From positions 82,179 through 146,178 of the forward strand of contig NZ_WOSX01000006.1 of assembly GCF_011516735.1 (NCBI RefSeq): DNA of 64,000 bases. Direction: 5' to 3'. The position numbers and the translations under genes are program-made. This document shows positions 28,422 through 37,840 of the stretch, piece by piece. Within the stretch, counting starts at the first letter, position 1. Every line of letters starts with the position of its first letter. Below the pieces are notes generated by a model. That model was given only the letters and a program-made list of their open reading frames with translations, had not been told where the DNA came from and made no database searches. The stretch comes from Acetobacter fallax (lineage in GTDB: Bacteria; Pseudomonadota; Alphaproteobacteria; Acetobacterales; Acetobacteraceae).

Positions 28422-28733
28422 AAAAACACGGTCATCAGCCAAAGCCGGACGAAGAGAAACATCCCCGACGCCGCCCGGACCCATGGCCCCGGTTTGTCTG
28501 GAAAAATGTATTTCGGAAACAATGTTCCGGTCACTTCGGGAGAAAAGCGGAGCAGGTTATCATGGCTGCTTTCGCCTACATGTCTGCCATTTGATGCCTA
28601 ATTGTCCGGTTCGCAAAACAGACATGCACCATTCGCCAGTATCACTCGACCACTGTCGACATTTGCCTTTTTGGGCAGTGCAGATTTGTCCCGGACAGGA
28701 GTTTATCCGGGACAGGAAACGGCATCATGCCTG
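28422..28733. other. Intergenic region with a short palindrome
   Basis: About 310 bases without a plausible gene. TGTCCCGGA (28687-28695) and TCCGGGACA (28706-28714) form a 9-bp hairpin just beyond the 3' end of the minus-strand dehydrogenase, a possible terminator without a T-run. At 28564-28588, GGCTGCTTTCGCCTACATGT resembles repeats near 31.79 and 39.18 kb. Confidence 0.45.
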
Positions 28734-30104
28734 TCAGGCGACGCGGATCAGCTTGCGATTGATGAACTCCTCAATGCCGAGGAAGGACAGTTCGCGGCCA
28801 AAGCCCGAATTCTTGATCCCGCCAAAAGGCAGTTCCGGTGCAGCAGCCATGGCTGTGTTGATGAACATCATGCCGGTCTCGACCTGTTCAGCCACTTTTT
28901 CGGCACGTGTAAGATCACGGGAGAACACGGACCCGCCGAGGCCGTAAGGAGAATCATTGGCCAGTTCGATGGCCTCATGTTCCGAGGCAACCTTATGTAC
29001 CACAGCGACCGGGCCGAAAATCTCCTGATAGAAGACCGGGTTGTCCTTTGACACATTGGTCAGGATGGTCGGTTCCATGAAGAAGCCGCGGCACTCCATC
29101 CGCTTGCCCCCGGCCACCAACGTTGCGCCTGCCTTGACCGCTTCGTCAGTCTGCGCCAGTGCGGTGTCGAGTGCCTTCCTGCTGCTCATCGGGCCATGGG
29201 TGGTACCCTCAGCCAGCGGATCGCCAATGCGGAACTGCGTGATCGCGGTTTTCAGACCCGCGAGGAAGGCGTCGTAGACCTTCTCATGCACGATCATCCG
29301 CTTGGCCGCCGTGCAGACCTGCCCGTTATTGGCGAACCGGCCCCATGTCGCCCATTTGATTGCCAGTTCAAGGTCCGCGTCATCCAGCACGATGAACGCG
29401 TCGCTACCGCCAAGTTCCATCGTGTCCTTCTTCAGCGCCGCACCGGCTTCGGCCGCAACCGTCTGGCCCGCGCGTTCGCTGCCCGTCAGGGCGACGCCAC
29501 GGATGCGGAAATCCTTGATCAGTTCGGCGGACTGATCGTTGTCGAGGAAAATGTTGGTATAGACGCCCTCTGGCGCGCCAGCATCGTGAAACAGTTTTTC
29601 AAAAGCCAGTGCACATTGCGGCACGTTGGGCGCGTGCTTCGCGATAACCACGTTGCCCGCCATAAGGTTCGGCCCCGCCACGCGGGCAAGCTGGTAATAG
29701 GGGAAGTTCCAGGGCTCGATGCAGTAGATTACGCCAAGCGCCTGGTTGATGATCTTTGCATGGCCTTCCCTGACCTTCAGGGGCGTGGGAGCGAGAAATT
29801 TCTCCGCGCCTTCGGCATAGTAGGAGAGGATGTCGACCGTGATGTCGATTTCTTCCAGCGCATCAGGCAGCGCCTTACCCATTTCAGTCGCGATCAGACG
29901 CGCATGGGTCTCGCGGTCGTGGCGTAGCAGATTGGCGGCCTTTGACATGATGACCTTGCGGGCGGCTATATCGCGCTTTTTCCAGTCGGTCTTCCACACA
30001 TGGTCTGCTCGATCGATAATCGCCTTCATCTGCGCGGCGGTGTGAAGTTAGAACGTGCGTTCCACGGTTTCCGTGGTCGGGTTGAGGGTCTGGTAAAAAC
30101 TCAT
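28734..30104 (-). pseudogene. NAD(P)-dependent succinate-semialdehyde-type dehydrogenase, interrupted by an in-frame stop
   Basis: Aldehyde dehydrogenase of the SSADH class: GVIYCIEPWNFPYYQLAR, ALTGSERAGQTVAAEA, catalytic Glu in MELGGSDAF, catalytic Cys in FANNGQVCTAAKRM, and the C-terminal PFGGIKNSGFGRELS. Translation from the natural start (MSFYQTLNPTTETVERTF) meets TAA at codon 19 (30048-30050), then continues in frame as LHTAAQMKAIIDRADHVW, exactly as in intact relatives. All catalytic residues lie after the stop. A restart at the Met at 30029 would give 431 residues. Likely inactive or poorly expressed, or a sequencing error. 16 bases after the reductase gene. Confidence 0.8.
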
Positions 30105-30120
30105 TGGTCCGTTTCCCTGT

Positions 30121-31245
30121 TTATTGATTATGGAAAAGGTAGTCGGTGTAGCCATGCGCGCTGCCGCCGTACATCGTCGCCGGGTCCAGCGGATTGAGCG
30201 GCCAGTTATGTTCCAGCCGCGCGGGCAGGTCCGGATTGGCGATGAATTTCCGGCCAAAGCCGATCATGTCCGCCCATCCATGGCCCAGCACATGCTGTGC
30301 CTTGTGCAGGTCGTAACGGCCCGCGCACAGGATGCGGCCGCCGAAGATGTCGCGCACGCTGGCGCGGAAGGCATCCGGCATTTCCGGCGCATTGTCCCAG
30401 TCGGCTTCGGCCAGCGAGACGTAGGCGATGCCCGCCTCCGCCAGTACGCGCACGGCTGCCGTGTAGGTTTCCGCTGGATTGTCCTCCAGCAGGCCGAGAT
30501 AGACGCGCTCTTCCGTCGTCGTGCCGAACAGCGGGGAAAACCGCACGCCCAGTCTGTCGGGGGTGACGACGGCGGAAACGGCCTCTACCACCTCGCGCAG
30601 GAAGCGCAGGCGGTTGGACAGGCTGCCGCCATAGGCATCGGTGCGGAAATTGGCCCGTTCGGAGATGAACTGGTTGATCAGGTAGCCATTGGCGGCGTGG
30701 ATTTCGACGCCATCGAAACCGGCTGACAGGGCGTTGCGGGCTGCCTGTGCGTACAGCTCCACCAGTTCATGGATTTCGGGAATGGTCAGCGCGCGTGGCA
30801 CATCAGGGGGTACCAGCTTTCCTGTACCCGGCCCCGTGGGGATGAACACGTTTACGCCTGTTGCCGCGACCGCGGACGGAGCGATCGGTGCCTCATGACC
30901 GGGCTGCAATGCCCGGTGGGACACGCGGCCCACATGCCACAATTGTGCAAAGATGGGCCGCCGCTTTGCGTGTACCGCATCGGTGACCAGCTTCCAGCCC
31001 GCGACCTGCTCGGGTGAATAGATGCCTGGCGTCCAGGCATAGCCCTGCCCGCGGGGTTCGATCTGCGTACCTTCGGTAATCAGGAAACCCGCCTGCGTGC
31101 GCTGCGCGTAATACCCGGCCATGAGCGCGTTGGCGACGTCCCCCGGTTGAGTGCTGCGGCAACGTGTCAATGGCGGCAGGAAGATCCGGTTTTCAAGAGG
31201 CAGATCTCCCAGCCGCACAGGCCCGAATAAAGAAGATGAAGACAT
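30121..31245 (-). CDS. nemA: Old Yellow Enzyme family alkene reductase (N-ethylmaleimide reductase type)
   Basis: 374 residues. LFGPVRLGDLPLENRIFLPP, PLTRCRSTQPGDVANALMAGYYAQR, ITEGTQIEPRGQGYAWTPGI, FAQLWHVGRVSH, the substrate-binding pair in FDGVEIHAANGYLINQF (H-x-x-N) and AGRYDLHKAQ...IGFGRKFIANPDLP. FMN enzyme reducing activated C=C bonds and electrophiles with NADPH. ATG preceded by CAAGG. Cotranscribed with the broken dehydrogenase and divergent from an HxlR regulator, which suggests induction by reactive electrophiles or aldehydes. Confidence 0.95.
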   Translation of the reverse strand: MSSSSLFGPVRLGDLPLENRIFLPPLTRCRSTQPGDVANALMAGYYAQRTQAGFLITEGTQIEPRGQGYAWTPGIYSPEQVAGWKLVTDAVHAKRRPIFAQLWHVGRVSHRALQPGHEAPIAPSAVAATGVNVFIPTGPGTGKLVPPDVPRALTIPEIHELVELYAQAARNALSAGFDGVEIHAANGYLINQFISERANFRTDAYGGSLSNRLRFLREVVEAVSAVVTPDRLGVRFSPLFGTTTEERVYLGLLEDNPAETYTAAVRVLAEAGIAYVSLAEADWDNAPEMPDAFRASVRDIFGGRILCAGRYDLHKAQHVLGHGWADMIGFGRKFIANPDLPARLEHNWPLNPLDPATMYGGSAHGYTDYLFHNQ

Positions 31246-31254
31246 GACCAACCT

Positions 31255-31296
31255 TGTTTACAAATACAGGCCATTCGTCCGGCCTGCCTGTAAACA
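31255..31296. promoter_or_regulatory. Candidate HxlR operator (inverted repeat)
   Basis: TGTTTACA (31255-31262) and TGTAAACA (31289-31296) are perfect inverted repeats 26 bases apart, in the gap between nemA and the divergent HxlR gene. A second inverted pair, GGCC...GGCC, lies between them. HxlR-type regulators bind dyads in such divergent promoters. Position supports the role; binding is inferred. Confidence 0.5.
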
Positions 31297-31360
31297 TTGA
31301 CCCGCCCCATCTTATGCGCAAGAACGCACATAAACCGCCACTAGTGTCAGGAATGATACC

Positions 31361-31729
31361 ATGCCTCGCATCCGTCATACCACGCTGGCCTGCAGCCCCG
31401 GCTGCACGGTGGAAGCCACGCTGGAACTGTTTGGCGGGAAGTGGAAGGCGTTGATTCTGTATCACCTGTTCGAGGACGGAGTGCTGCGGTTCGGCGAACT
31501 GCGCCGTCGTCTTCCCAACGTCACGCAGCGGATGCTGACCAATCAGTTGCGCGAACTCGAGGCAGACGGACTGGTGTCACGCACCGTTTTCCCCGAGGTG
31601 CCACCGCATGTGGAATACGCCCTGACCGAACTGGGAAAGACGCTGAAGCCAGTTATTCAGGCGCTCAAGAAGTGGGGAGATCGGTATGCGCATTCTGTTC
31701 AGCGGAACAAAGCTGGTGATCGAGATTGA
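31361..31729 (+). CDS. HxlR-family winged-helix transcriptional regulator
   Basis: 122 residues. The HxlR pattern is complete: [60 protein letters not shown] and [18 protein letters not shown]. Cys11 and Cys15 near the N terminus could sense thiol-reactive compounds, as in YodB/QorR relatives. Divergent from nemA and the dehydrogenase, which it probably controls. Confidence 0.93.
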   Translation: MPRIRHTTLACSPGCTVEATLELFGGKWKALILYHLFEDGVLRFGELRRRLPNVTQRMLTNQLRELEADGLVSRTVFPEVPPHVEYALTELGKTLKPVIQALKKWGDRYAHSVQRNKAGDRD

Positions 31730-31732
31730 CCG

Positions 31733-32236
31733 CTAAGCATCGTGGCAATTCCGACTCAACCTGTCTGTCGGGTTAGCAAAAGCAGAGCAGACAGGCTGCA
31801 GTCGCCTACATGTCGGACATAAAAGTGGGTTGGCTCGCCTTTCGCATAACGGACATAGTCCGCGCAGTCCCCCGCTATCACTTGGAGCCGAGAGTGGGGT
31901 GATCGTTATGGGAAATAACCAGCAAGAATACAGGCGCTTAGGTTGGCCGTAGCAAGACACGCCCGAAGCCACTGGGCAGGGAGTATAAATCATTTGGATC
32001 GGGCAACGATGCTTTCGGTTTTCGGCCTTGACACGATGATGTTCGGTGCGGGCGGCAATCCAGATTTTCTGGACAGCGTCAAGATTCATGAAGGCAATTC
32101 CGAACCCAACCAGAAGGTCGAGCCAGACCGAATGGTGGCCGAGCGTGATACGGAAGCAGTTTTCATTCTGGGTTCTATTGGCATATCGGACATAATCTTC
32201 AAGTAGTTCTGTGCAGCAGTGGCCCATACCTGTCAC
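31733..32236 (-). pseudogene. Probable truncated CDF transporter remnant at the end of the metal-efflux operon
   Basis: The frame opens with GTG overlapping the RND pump stop (GTGA). Residues about 28-65 (LGHHSVWLDLLVGFGIAFMN, LDAVQKIWIAARTEHHR) follow the pattern of the last helix of CzcD-like transporters, compare SAWPDIAVAAILAMLGISGG in the CDF gene at 37833. Before it there is only a short unmatched leader, and after about residue 75 the frame runs through intergenic repeat sequence (CPLCERRANPLL). Most likely the 3' end of a second CDF gene fused by deletion to the operon. The similarity is by eye and modest. Confidence 0.4.
31786..31818 (+). repeat. 33-base direct repeat, left of the metal island
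   Basis: AGCAGACAGGCTGCAGTCGC followed by CTACATGTCGGAC matches 39175-39207 at about 27 of 33 positions, in the same orientation. The two copies bracket the A+T-richer metal-efflux island. A weaker third relative is at 28564. May be a dispersed intergenic repeat rather than attachment sites. Confidence 0.5.
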
Positions 32237-35200
32237 TTGAACAAGGTTTCCGGAACTCCCGTTTCGTTTTCAGAAAAACTACCAAATTTGACAGCAAGAA
32301 TAGGCAAAACAAACAGGTTAAGTATCATTGATGTCATGAGCCCTCCAAGAATGACAGCTGCCATAGGTCCTTCGATTTCCCGCCCAGGCGCATTCATATC
32401 AACAGCCAGAGGCGCCAGTCCAAGCGCCGTAACGAGCGATGTCATGAGTACGGGGACGACGCGGTCTCTGGCCCCCCGGAGCGCTGTTGTTACTCCCCAT
32501 GTGAGATGTTCCCGCTCGACCAAAGTCTCAAAATGCGAAATCATCATCACCGAATTCCGAAGCGTAATCCCGAATAGAGTAACGAAGCCGACTGTTGCCC
32601 CAAGAGTTAGCGTTGTGCCGGAAACAATGATTGCCAGAATGCCGCCGACAAATGCGAAGGGAAGATTGACGAGTATCAGAGCGAGATTGCGCCATCCTTG
32701 TGTGATTATTGAGAGCAGAATCATGACCGCTATGGCAGCGAGCCCGGAATTTATAAACAGTTCCTTGCGTGATTGTGATTCAGCTTCCGCTGCGGATGTA
32801 AACTGAACGTAGGTTCCAAGAGGCAGTTTGATATTTTTTGCTATAGCCGTGCGTGCGTCCTGAACGAAAGATTGAGCTGATCGTCCTGTAACATTTGCGG
32901 TGACAGTCTGTGTTCTCTGTGCTCCCAGATGTGACACCTGATAGCGACCGTTCGTCTCATATATGTCTGCGACAGCGCGGAGTGGTACGTAGTTTCCGTG
33001 AACAGTATGCAGTGGCAGGAAGCCGACAGACGCAACATCATTACGACTTGCGTCATCAAGACGAACCATAACATTAAAAGCCGCAGAACGCTCGTATATC
33101 TGCCCCACGGTTTCACCCTGCCAGGCTGTATGGATGGATCGGAGTACATCCGCCGACCGAAGCCCCCAGCGCTCCAGATCAGCAGGGCGTAGCCGAATAG
33201 CAAGTTCCGGAACACCAGGGGGTGCTTCTATCCGGACATCTGTTGCGCCATGTATCTGATGCAACATGCGGACAATATTATTTGCCTGGATATCCAATAC
33301 ATCCAGATCATCGCCAATAATATTGATTGCCACAGCCGAAGACGAACCAGAAAGGGTTTCGTTTACGCGCATCGTCAAAAAACTACTGACAGAAAAACTG
33401 GCCCCAACGAACCCGTCAAGCGCTTTGCGAACGCGGGCATCAATCTGTCGGGAAGCCTTCCCATCCACCTGATTCAAATCAACCTCAAACTCGCTGGTAT
33501 GTGGTCCATACGTGTCCTCATCCAGCGAGGCGCGTCCGACTCTCTGAGCAACCGAACGGATTTCGGGAAGCTGACGAAGTTTTTCTGTAACCTGTCTACC
33601 TAATTTCAGAGACTGTTCCAGGGAAGTCCCCGGAGCAGCCGTCATATGAATGATAAGGTGACCTTCCTTGAAATCAGGAATGAAATCGCTTTCAAGGAAT
33701 GGAAGGGCCGCAAACCCTATCAAGGTGGTCAGGATCATCCCGCCTATAACAAATCGGGGATGGCGCATTAATCTGGCCAGAAGACGTTCATAAGCTCTGG
33801 CGGTCCATCCTGCCAGGGGGGGCTCTCTCCGGGTTTCTCCAGGCGTCGCCAAGAGCCATGCGCAGAGTGCAGGTACAACGGTTACAGCAGCGGCAAGAGA
33901 AGCCATGACCGCAAGAACATAAGCTGTTGCCAGTGGAGCAAACAGTCGTCCCGAAAGTCCGGGAAGGGCGATGACAGGCAAGAAAACGATAATGACAGCA
34001 AAGGTCGCGTAAACCACTGCACTGCGGACTTCAACGCATGCATCGAGTACGACGCGCGCTGTAGATGCGGGCTGGACCAGAAGCCGGTTTTCACGCAATC
34101 GGCGTGTAACATTTTCGACCCCGATCACGGCGTCATCCACGACCTCGCCGATGGCGATAGCAAGCCCCCCCAGGGTCATGGCATTCAAAGTAACCCCGAG
34201 TGTCTCCAGCAACGACAGGGCTATCAGAATAGCCAAAGGTATGGTGGCGCAACAGATTGCAGCGGTTCGCAGGTCAAAAAGGAAAAGAAAGATTACGGCA
34301 ACCACCAGAAAACCGCCCAGAAGCAATGCTCGTGTGGCATTCCCCAATGCGGTCGTAATGAAATTGGCGGGTCGGAACAGGTCAGCATGCAATGTAATCC
34401 CCTGTCCCTGCAATTGCGGGCGGAAATCGGTAAGTGCCGCCTCGATTTCCCGGGTCACAGCCATCGTATTGGCACCGTACTGTTCCCATATATTAACCAC
34501 AATGCCTGTCTTTCCCTCGATACTGGCCGCGCCGAAGGCGGGAATAGGGGCTTCAGTTACAGTGGCAATACTGCCCAGTGTGACAGCACCATTATCAGAG
34601 CGGACAATCACAGTGCGGGCCAGACTTTCTGGCGTCAGGGCCTGACCGTCAGACTGAAGAACGACTCTTTGGTTCGGGGTATCAATAAAGCCGGCCCCCT
34701 GTATGCCAGTTGCTTCCTGGGCAGCCGCAAGGACGTCATCAAGTCCGATATGATGCAAGATGAGTTGGTCTGGATGTACCTGTATCTGGAGTGACCGACG
34801 CTCCCCGCCAAACACACTGACTCCAGCCACACCAGGCAACGCCAGCAGACGCGGCCTTAATGACCAGTCAGTAAGCGTGCGCAACTGCATGAGGGACTGT
34901 TGTTCCGACGTCAGACCAATCACCAGTACCAGACCGGCGGATGAGGTCAGTGGCGTCATAGTCGGAGCATGAACACCGGCTGGCAATTGCTGTGCAACAA
35001 CATTCATTTGTTCCCCGACCAGTTGCCGGGCGCGATAAATATCGGTCGATGTCGCAAACAGGACGTTGACGACTGACAGTCCCTGAATCGAAGTCGATTG
35101 CACGCGCTGAATACCCGGGAGGCCGGTCAGGGCAATTTCCATTGGGCGACTAACCAATGTTTCGACCTGTTCCGGCGTAAAACCAGCGGCTTCGGTCTGG

Positions 35201-35367
35201 ATCGTGACCCGTGGCGGAATGAATTCCGGAAACACATCATAGCTGGCATGTCTCAAGCCATACAGGCCATAGAAGAACAACAGACATGCGGTTGCGATAA
35301 CCACGCCCCGGAAGCGGATCGAAAACCCGATAATAGCTGCCTGAAGGCTGAAAGAACGTCCCGTCAT
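32233..35367 (-). CDS. CzcA-type heavy-metal RND efflux pump
   Basis: 1044 residues with 12 expected helices. ASYDVFPEFIPPRVTIQTEA and GFTPEQVETLVSRPMEIALTG are typical of HME-RND pumps. The helix-4 proton-relay motif is AIAIGEVVDDAVIGVENVTRR (about 403-423), of the VDDAV..VEN class rather than the CusA type. Drives export of divalent or monovalent metals across both membranes with the adaptor and outer-membrane partners encoded upstream. Overlaps the adaptor gene by one base (TGATG). Metal specificity cannot be read from the sequence alone; the MerR/CadR-like control region suggests Cd, Zn, Co or Pb. Confidence 0.94.
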   Translation of the reverse strand: MTGRSFSLQAAIIGFSIRFRGVVIATACLLFFYGLYGLRHASYDVFPEFIPPRVTIQTEAAGFTPEQVETLVSRPMEIALTGLPGIQRVQSTSIQGLSVVNVLFATSTDIYRARQLVGEQMNVVAQQLPAGVHAPTMTPLTSSAGLVLVIGLTSEQQSLMQLRTLTDWSLRPRLLALPGVAGVSVFGGERRSLQIQVHPDQLILHHIGLDDVLAAAQEATGIQGAGFIDTPNQRVVLQSDGQALTPESLARTVIVRSDNGAVTLGSIATVTEAPIPAFGAASIEGKTGIVVNIWEQYGANTMAVTREIEAALTDFRPQLQGQGITLHADLFRPANFITTALGNATRALLLGGFLVVAVIFLFLFDLRTAAICCATIPLAILIALSLLETLGVTLNAMTLGGLAIAIGEVVDDAVIGVENVTRRLRENRLLVQPASTARVVLDACVEVRSAVVYATFAVIIVFLPVIALPGLSGRLFAPLATAYVLAVMASLAAAVTVVPALCAWLLATPGETRREPPLAGWTARAYERLLARLMRHPRFVIGGMILTTLIGFAALPFLESDFIPDFKEGHLIIHMTAAPGTSLEQSLKLGRQVTEKLRQLPEIRSVAQRVGRASLDEDTYGPHTSEFEVDLNQVDGKASRQIDARVRKALDGFVGASFSVSSFLTMRVNETLSGSSSAVAINIIGDDLDVLDIQANNIVRMLHQIHGATDVRIEAPPGVPELAIRLRPADLERWGLRSADVLRSIHTAWQGETVGQIYERSAAFNVMVRLDDASRNDVASVGFLPLHTVHGNYVPLRAVADIYETNGRYQVSHLGAQRTQTVTANVTGRSAQSFVQDARTAIAKNIKLPLGTYVQFTSAAEAESQSRKELFINSGLAAIAVMILLSIITQGWRNLALILVNLPFAFVGGILAIIVSGTTLTLGATVGFVTLFGITLRNSVMMISHFETLVEREHLTWGVTTALRGARDRVVPVLMTSLVTALGLAPLAVDMNAPGREIEGPMAAVILGGLMTSMILNLFVLPILAVKFGSFSENETGVPETLFK

Positions 35368-36401
35368 CAGTCGTCATCGTCTCCTGATTCAAGCTGAGCT
35401 CGGAATTCTTCAGACAGAAGTAATTGCGTACCCTCTACGACGATTTGCGTTTCGTGTGTGATTTGTCCTGGAGTATCTTGGATCAGGTAGCCACCTTCTC
35501 GGTCCGGCACGTCGGTCGTAAGGGGTAGGCGTGTAAATTTTCCGTGTCCGTTATCACGGTATATCCACGACTTACCTTGCAGCCAGATAATAGCTGATGC
35601 AGGTATCCGGATACCGGGACGTTCCTCTTCGGTAGGCAGGAGAACGGAAACATTCATGCCCGCGACAAGCTGACTTTCAGCCGACGCAAAATAGAAAAAG
35701 CTACGCCCCTGAATAGCAGGATCGGTCATGGTTACAGGAGACAAATAGTGGAGCATTGTCCCGTGTCCACCCGTGTTTCCATAATCGGTCACATCCGCCT
35801 GACTTGGTGGGGTTGGTAGATCCGTATCTGGTGGAAGGGTCACCTTGACCAAGACCACTTGTTGTTGAAGTAACTGTGTAATGAAAATTGTATTTTTTTC
35901 GGTAGCGTCAGATATGACCGAACCAAATTGCTGTCTGATAATATTAAGTGCGTTATTCACCCGGACCTGTTCTGCTTTTACCATAGCTGAGTTGGACTGA
36001 AATCTGGCTGTTGTCTCCTGGAATTGTTCCTGAGAGATATTCTGCCGGTCGCGATACAGTCCTTTGTCACGATCGAGTTTCGCACGGGCAAGCGTCTGCT
36101 GTGCCTGCATGCTCTCCAGCCGCGCTTTCATGTCAGCATAATCACTAACAAGAGTGATAAGTTGTGTTGCGTTCAGAACGTAACCATAGGCGGGAACCAA
36201 CTTTCTCCAAGGCACGATGCTGGGTCGTGCAGAAGCGATGCCACTCTTCGTAACTGCTTCCGGGGAGACCGTCACGGTCGCCTCTTCGCCAAGAACCGAA
36301 ACTGGTGGATCATCATCATCTGCAATAGCAATGTCCGCCACGTTTAGAACTAGGAAGACAGAAAGACCTACAAGAGGCAGCCAGAAGGCCCTCGCTTTCA
36401 T
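35367..36401 (-). CDS. RND efflux periplasmic adaptor (membrane-fusion protein)
   Basis: 344 residues. Signal peptide (FWLPLVGLSVFLVLNVADIAIA), a barrel-sandwich half VPAYGYVLNATQLITLVSDYADM, a long coiled hairpin with Gln/Arg-rich heptads (about 90-160), a second half-barrel and a C-terminal SAIIWLQGKSWIYRDNGHGKF domain. It joins the inner-membrane pump to the TolC-type channel. ATG overlaps the preceding stop (ATGA). Unusual runs of acidic residues after the signal peptide (DDDDPP) and at the C terminus (SGDDDD). Confidence 0.9.
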   Translation of the reverse strand: MKARAFWLPLVGLSVFLVLNVADIAIADDDDPPVSVLGEEATVTVSPEAVTKSGIASARPSIVPWRKLVPAYGYVLNATQLITLVSDYADMKARLESMQAQQTLARAKLDRDKGLYRDRQNISQEQFQETTARFQSNSAMVKAEQVRVNNALNIIRQQFGSVISDATEKNTIFITQLLQQQVVLVKVTLPPDTDLPTPPSQADVTDYGNTGGHGTMLHYLSPVTMTDPAIQGRSFFYFASAESQLVAGMNVSVLLPTEEERPGIRIPASAIIWLQGKSWIYRDNGHGKFTRLPLTTDVPDREGGYLIQDTPGQITHETQIVVEGTQLLLSEEFRAQLESGDDDD

Positions 36402-37840
36402 GGTGAGTTCCTTTGGTTATTTTCAAGCAGGCCGGAAACCTGCGCGGCACTGGTGTGATCAAAAATGGGCTGCTGCATGCCATCTTCGATCTGACCTATG
36501 GCTTGCCGTTGCTGAATTTCTGCTTCAAGAAGAGCGGTCTCTGCTTGAATCTGCTCTATATGAGTCATAACCATCGTTGGTCGGTCGATTGCGCCTGACT
36601 GAAGGCGGTGCTGCATCTGGTTCAGCCTTACCCGTACGGTTTTGGCAAGTTCATCCGCCTGTAGCAGAATTGATGTCGTGCCGCGGTAATTGGCCGTAGC
36701 CTGCGAGATGGACTTAAACACCGTGTTCTCTGCACGCCGGAGACGAGCCGCCGCCTCATGCTCCTGCCCAACAGCTTCAGCTATGGGGCCTTCGTTCTGA
36801 TTGAAAATCGGAATTTGCAGAGAGGGATTTACCTCAAAGCGATTTGAAATATCCCAGTTATAGGCGGGACTGATGGTGACATCGGGATAGCGTCGGGAAA
36901 CTTCGACCCGTAGAGCCTGTCGGGCGGCGTCATAAGACGCAAGAAGTTCCCGCAGATCCGCGCGTTGCATTACGGCTTGGTATCTCATGTCCTGTGAATC
37001 GCGGTATTCCATGAGGTCGGGACAGACATCAAATGCTTTTGTATCAAGAGCAATGGAATCAAGTGCTTCGGCAGGAACCCCGATTGCTCCTGCCAGAGCT
37101 GCCTTACGGACGGCATACTCGCGCCGCAGATCACTGACAGACAACTCGGCATGGATCATTTCCGTCCGTACCTGCGATATTTCGAGAGCGGATGCTCGCC
37201 CCTGATCAAAACGTGCCTGTTCCAGGGTAAAGAGTTCGCGTTTAGCTGCCGCAGTCTCTTCCACAAGCTTGAGGCGCCCGGATACAGCCCAGACGCCGAG
37301 AAGAGCAGACCGCGTGTCGCTGCGTAGTTTCCATGCAGTATTGATGACTTCCCATTGCGCGACGGCAGCCCGATATCTGGCTTCTTTGATACGGTGATAA
37401 CGCCTGCCGAAAAATTCGATCAGTATTGACGCGCCGTAGCCGACGTAATGAGCCGATGGGCCACCCAGCACCGTGAAACTGGGATTGGGCAGTTGACCGG
37501 CTGTCTTGATTCCAGCGCGAGCCGTTTCCAGTTCAGCTTTAGCTACAAGGATATCGGGATGAAAATACAAGGTAGCAAGCGTCAGGCGAGTGATGCCCCA
37601 TGCGTTTTCCTGACTCGATACGTTTGGTCCGAGAACTTTTGTAATGAATTCTTGCAATCCGGCATCCGTAAATTGACGGCTGGAAAATTTCTGGACATCT
37701 GATTCCGGCGAAATATTTGAGTGATCACTATTTGTACAGCCACAGAGCAGGGGAAAAATCAGGAGAATGAATGCCGCATTATAGCGTGTGCGTCTCCTTA
37801 CCTGCTTAATATATTCTAGAGTATTATATGATTTATACAT
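36398..37840 (-). CDS. TolC-family outer-membrane efflux lipoprotein (CzcC type)
   Basis: 480 residues. The lipobox LLCGC (residues about 31-35) marks a lipoprotein after an unusually long basic n-region, so the true start may be internal. Duplicated TolC repeats: LTLATLYFHPDILVAKAELE, LPNPSFTV...LIEFFGRR and ISPAYNWDISNRFEVNPSLQ..PIFNQNEG. Forms the outer-membrane duct for the RND pump. Start overlaps the CDF stop region; no clear SD. Confidence 0.9.
   Translation of the reverse strand: MYKSYNTLEYIKQVRRRTRYNAAFILLIFPLLCGCTNSDHSNISPESDVQKFSSRQFTDAGLQEFITKVLGPNVSSQENAWGITRLTLATLYFHPDILVAKAELETARAGIKTAGQLPNPSFTVLGGPSAHYVGYGASILIEFFGRRYHRIKEARYRAAVAQWEVINTAWKLRSDTRSALLGVWAVSGRLKLVEETAAAKRELFTLEQARFDQGRASALEISQVRTEMIHAELSVSDLRREYAVRKAALAGAIGVPAEALDSIALDTKAFDVCPDLMEYRDSQDMRYQAVMQRADLRELLASYDAARQALRVEVSRRYPDVTISPAYNWDISNRFEVNPSLQIPIFNQNEGPIAEAVGQEHEAAARLRRAENTVFKSISQATANYRGTTSILLQADELAKTVRVRLNQMQHRLQSGAIDRPTMVMTHIEQIQAETALLEAEIQQRQAIGQIEDGMQQPIFDHTSAAQVSGLLENNQRNSP

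Noticed and set aside
31943..32206. 87-codon plus-strand frame downstream of the RND operon
   Set aside because: Overlaps the better-supported minus-strand CDF remnant and has no RBS or motif.
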